Assembly (NCBI GenBank): GCA_002600635.1
Contig: CP021372.1
Coordinates: 451,001-515,000 of the forward strand
Source of the DNA: Rhizobium sp. ACO-34A
Lineage (GTDB): Bacteria > Pseudomonadota > Alphaproteobacteria > Rhizobiales > Rhizobiaceae
Direction: 5' to 3'
DNA length: 64,000 nt
How positions within the stretch are numbered: position 1 is the first letter of the stretch; each line of letters starts with the position of its first letter. Shown here piece by piece: positions 63,426 to 64,000 of the stretch. Below the pieces are notes generated by a model, which was given only the letters and a program-made list of their open reading frames with translations, was not told where the DNA came from and did no database searches. The position numbers and the translations under genes are program-made.

Positions 63426-64000
63426 GCCGCAAGCATATCCTCGGTGTCACGACGAATGCTCCGGACACCCCGGCGTCTGATAGCCGGCAGGTGAAGAACC
63501 GTTCCATGCCGCTTCTCGGAGTGGCGCGGAAGGAACGTGATCCATCGACGAAACTGACCGCGAACATTGGCAACGCGCTGCGGGAGCAGAATGATCGTCT
63601 TGGCCGGGCCGAGGAGATTGAGCGCCGCTTGGCTGAAGGTCAGGCGGTGGTCGAACTGGACCCGTCGGTGATCGAGCCATCGTTTATTCGGGATCGCATG
63701 CCGGGTGATATCGACGGACTGCTTGCTTCGATCCGGGAACAGGGACAGCAGGTTCCGATTTTGGTGCGCCCTCACCCGAATGACCCGGCCCGATATCAGG
63801 TTGCCTTCGGCCATCGGCGTCTACGCGCCGTTGCTGAACTGGGACTAGCTGTCCGGGCCGTGGTGCGCGACCTGACGGACGAGCAGCTGGTCGTGGCACA
63901 GGGCCAGGAGAACAACGAGCGCGAAGACCTCACCTTCATCGAAAAAGCACGCTTCGCGCATCGCCTGAACAGGCAGTTTCCGCGCGAGATCGTGATTGCC
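63422..64000 (+). CDS. repB: Plasmid partitioning protein RepB (ParB-type), partial
   Basis: ATG 63422 overlaps the repA stop and the frame continues past the right edge (193 codons present). Visible: MSRKHILGV start, DPSVIEPSFIRDRMPGD and the ParB-domain core LLASIREQGQQVPILVRPHP, VAFGHRRLRAVAELG and QGQENNEREDLTFIEKARFA. It binds parS sites and loads RepA. The C-terminal part and repC are expected to the right, beyond the window. Confidence 0.95.
   Translation, partial: MSRKHILGVTTNAPDTPASDSRQVKNRSMPLLGVARKERDPSTKLTANIGNALREQNDRLGRAEEIERRLAEGQAVVELDPSVIEPSFIRDRMPGDIDGLLASIREQGQQVPILVRPHPNDPARYQVAFGHRRLRAVAELGLAVRAVVRDLTDEQLVVAQGQENNEREDLTFIEKARFAHRLNRQFPREIVIA

Noticed and set aside
1..64000. 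CRISPR arrays, tRNA or rRNA genes
   Set aside because: No regularly spaced direct repeats and no tRNA-like or rRNA-like sequence was noticed on either strand.

Overview
The window is alphaproteobacterial DNA, most likely from an extrachromosomal replicon of a Rhizobiales (Hyphomicrobiales) bacterium. The clearest sign is the right end, where repA and the start of repB of a repABC replicon lie in the usual order with an ATGA overlap. Many LysR, IclR, TetR and AraC regulators, TRAP and MFS transporters and high-GC coding DNA fit that group. The genus cannot be fixed from the sequence alone.

Layout. (1) 1-1140: tail of an unknown membrane protein and a decayed IS21 istA. (2) 1150-16429: a compact catabolic island of 16 genes. 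One arm reads right (two cyclase-family hydrolases, SDR, 3-hydroxyacyl-CoA dehydrogenase, fumarylacetoacetase). A cupin and an IclR regulator read left and meet it tail to tail. A second arm reads right (TRAP DctPQM, aromatic-acid-type MFS, two-subunit CoA-transferase/ring hydrolase, acyl-CoA ligase, two alpha/beta hydrolases). Near-identical 36-nt elements stand before both rightward arms, which suggests one IclR regulon. (3) 16430-20252: an insertion-sequence graveyard (deleted IS4-type element with intact inverted repeats, truncated IS630, serine-recombinase/DUF5372 remnants, IS21 istB remnant). (4) 20253-30117: HxlR, enoyl-CoA hydratase, an accessory methionyl-tRNA synthetase behind an apparent methionine-codon transcription attenuator, esterases, cupin, TetR with a twin-palindrome operator next to a Rid protein, AraC and SDR. 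(5) 30341-34134: KefB/C-type antiporter with a frameshift, a short homoserine dehydrogenase and a quinone oxidoreductase. (6) 34247-45535: three paralogous LysR genes among an isochorismatase-type hydrolase, luciferase-like oxidoreductase, pirin, amidohydrolase, VOC protein and porin. (7) 45733-61596: MscS channel, giant winged-helix/ATPase regulator, OprB porin, CaiB/BaiF protein with apparently permuted domains, HlyD/ABC-2 exporter genes (one frameshifted), PAP2 phosphatase, two-component system and tyrosine phosphatase. (8) 61597-64000: repABC upstream region, repA and partial repB.

How it works together. The island looks like a self-contained pathway: uptake (TRAP, MFS), CoA activation (ligase), reduction or oxidation (SDR, HADH) and hydrolytic C-C or ring cleavage (cyclase-family, CoA-transferase-like hydrolase, fumarylacetoacetase, dienelactone hydrolase). 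The acyl substrate is unknown, probably an aromatic or alicyclic acid. The two signals most worth following are this island with its shared operator and the Met-run leader peptide plus terminator in front of metG.
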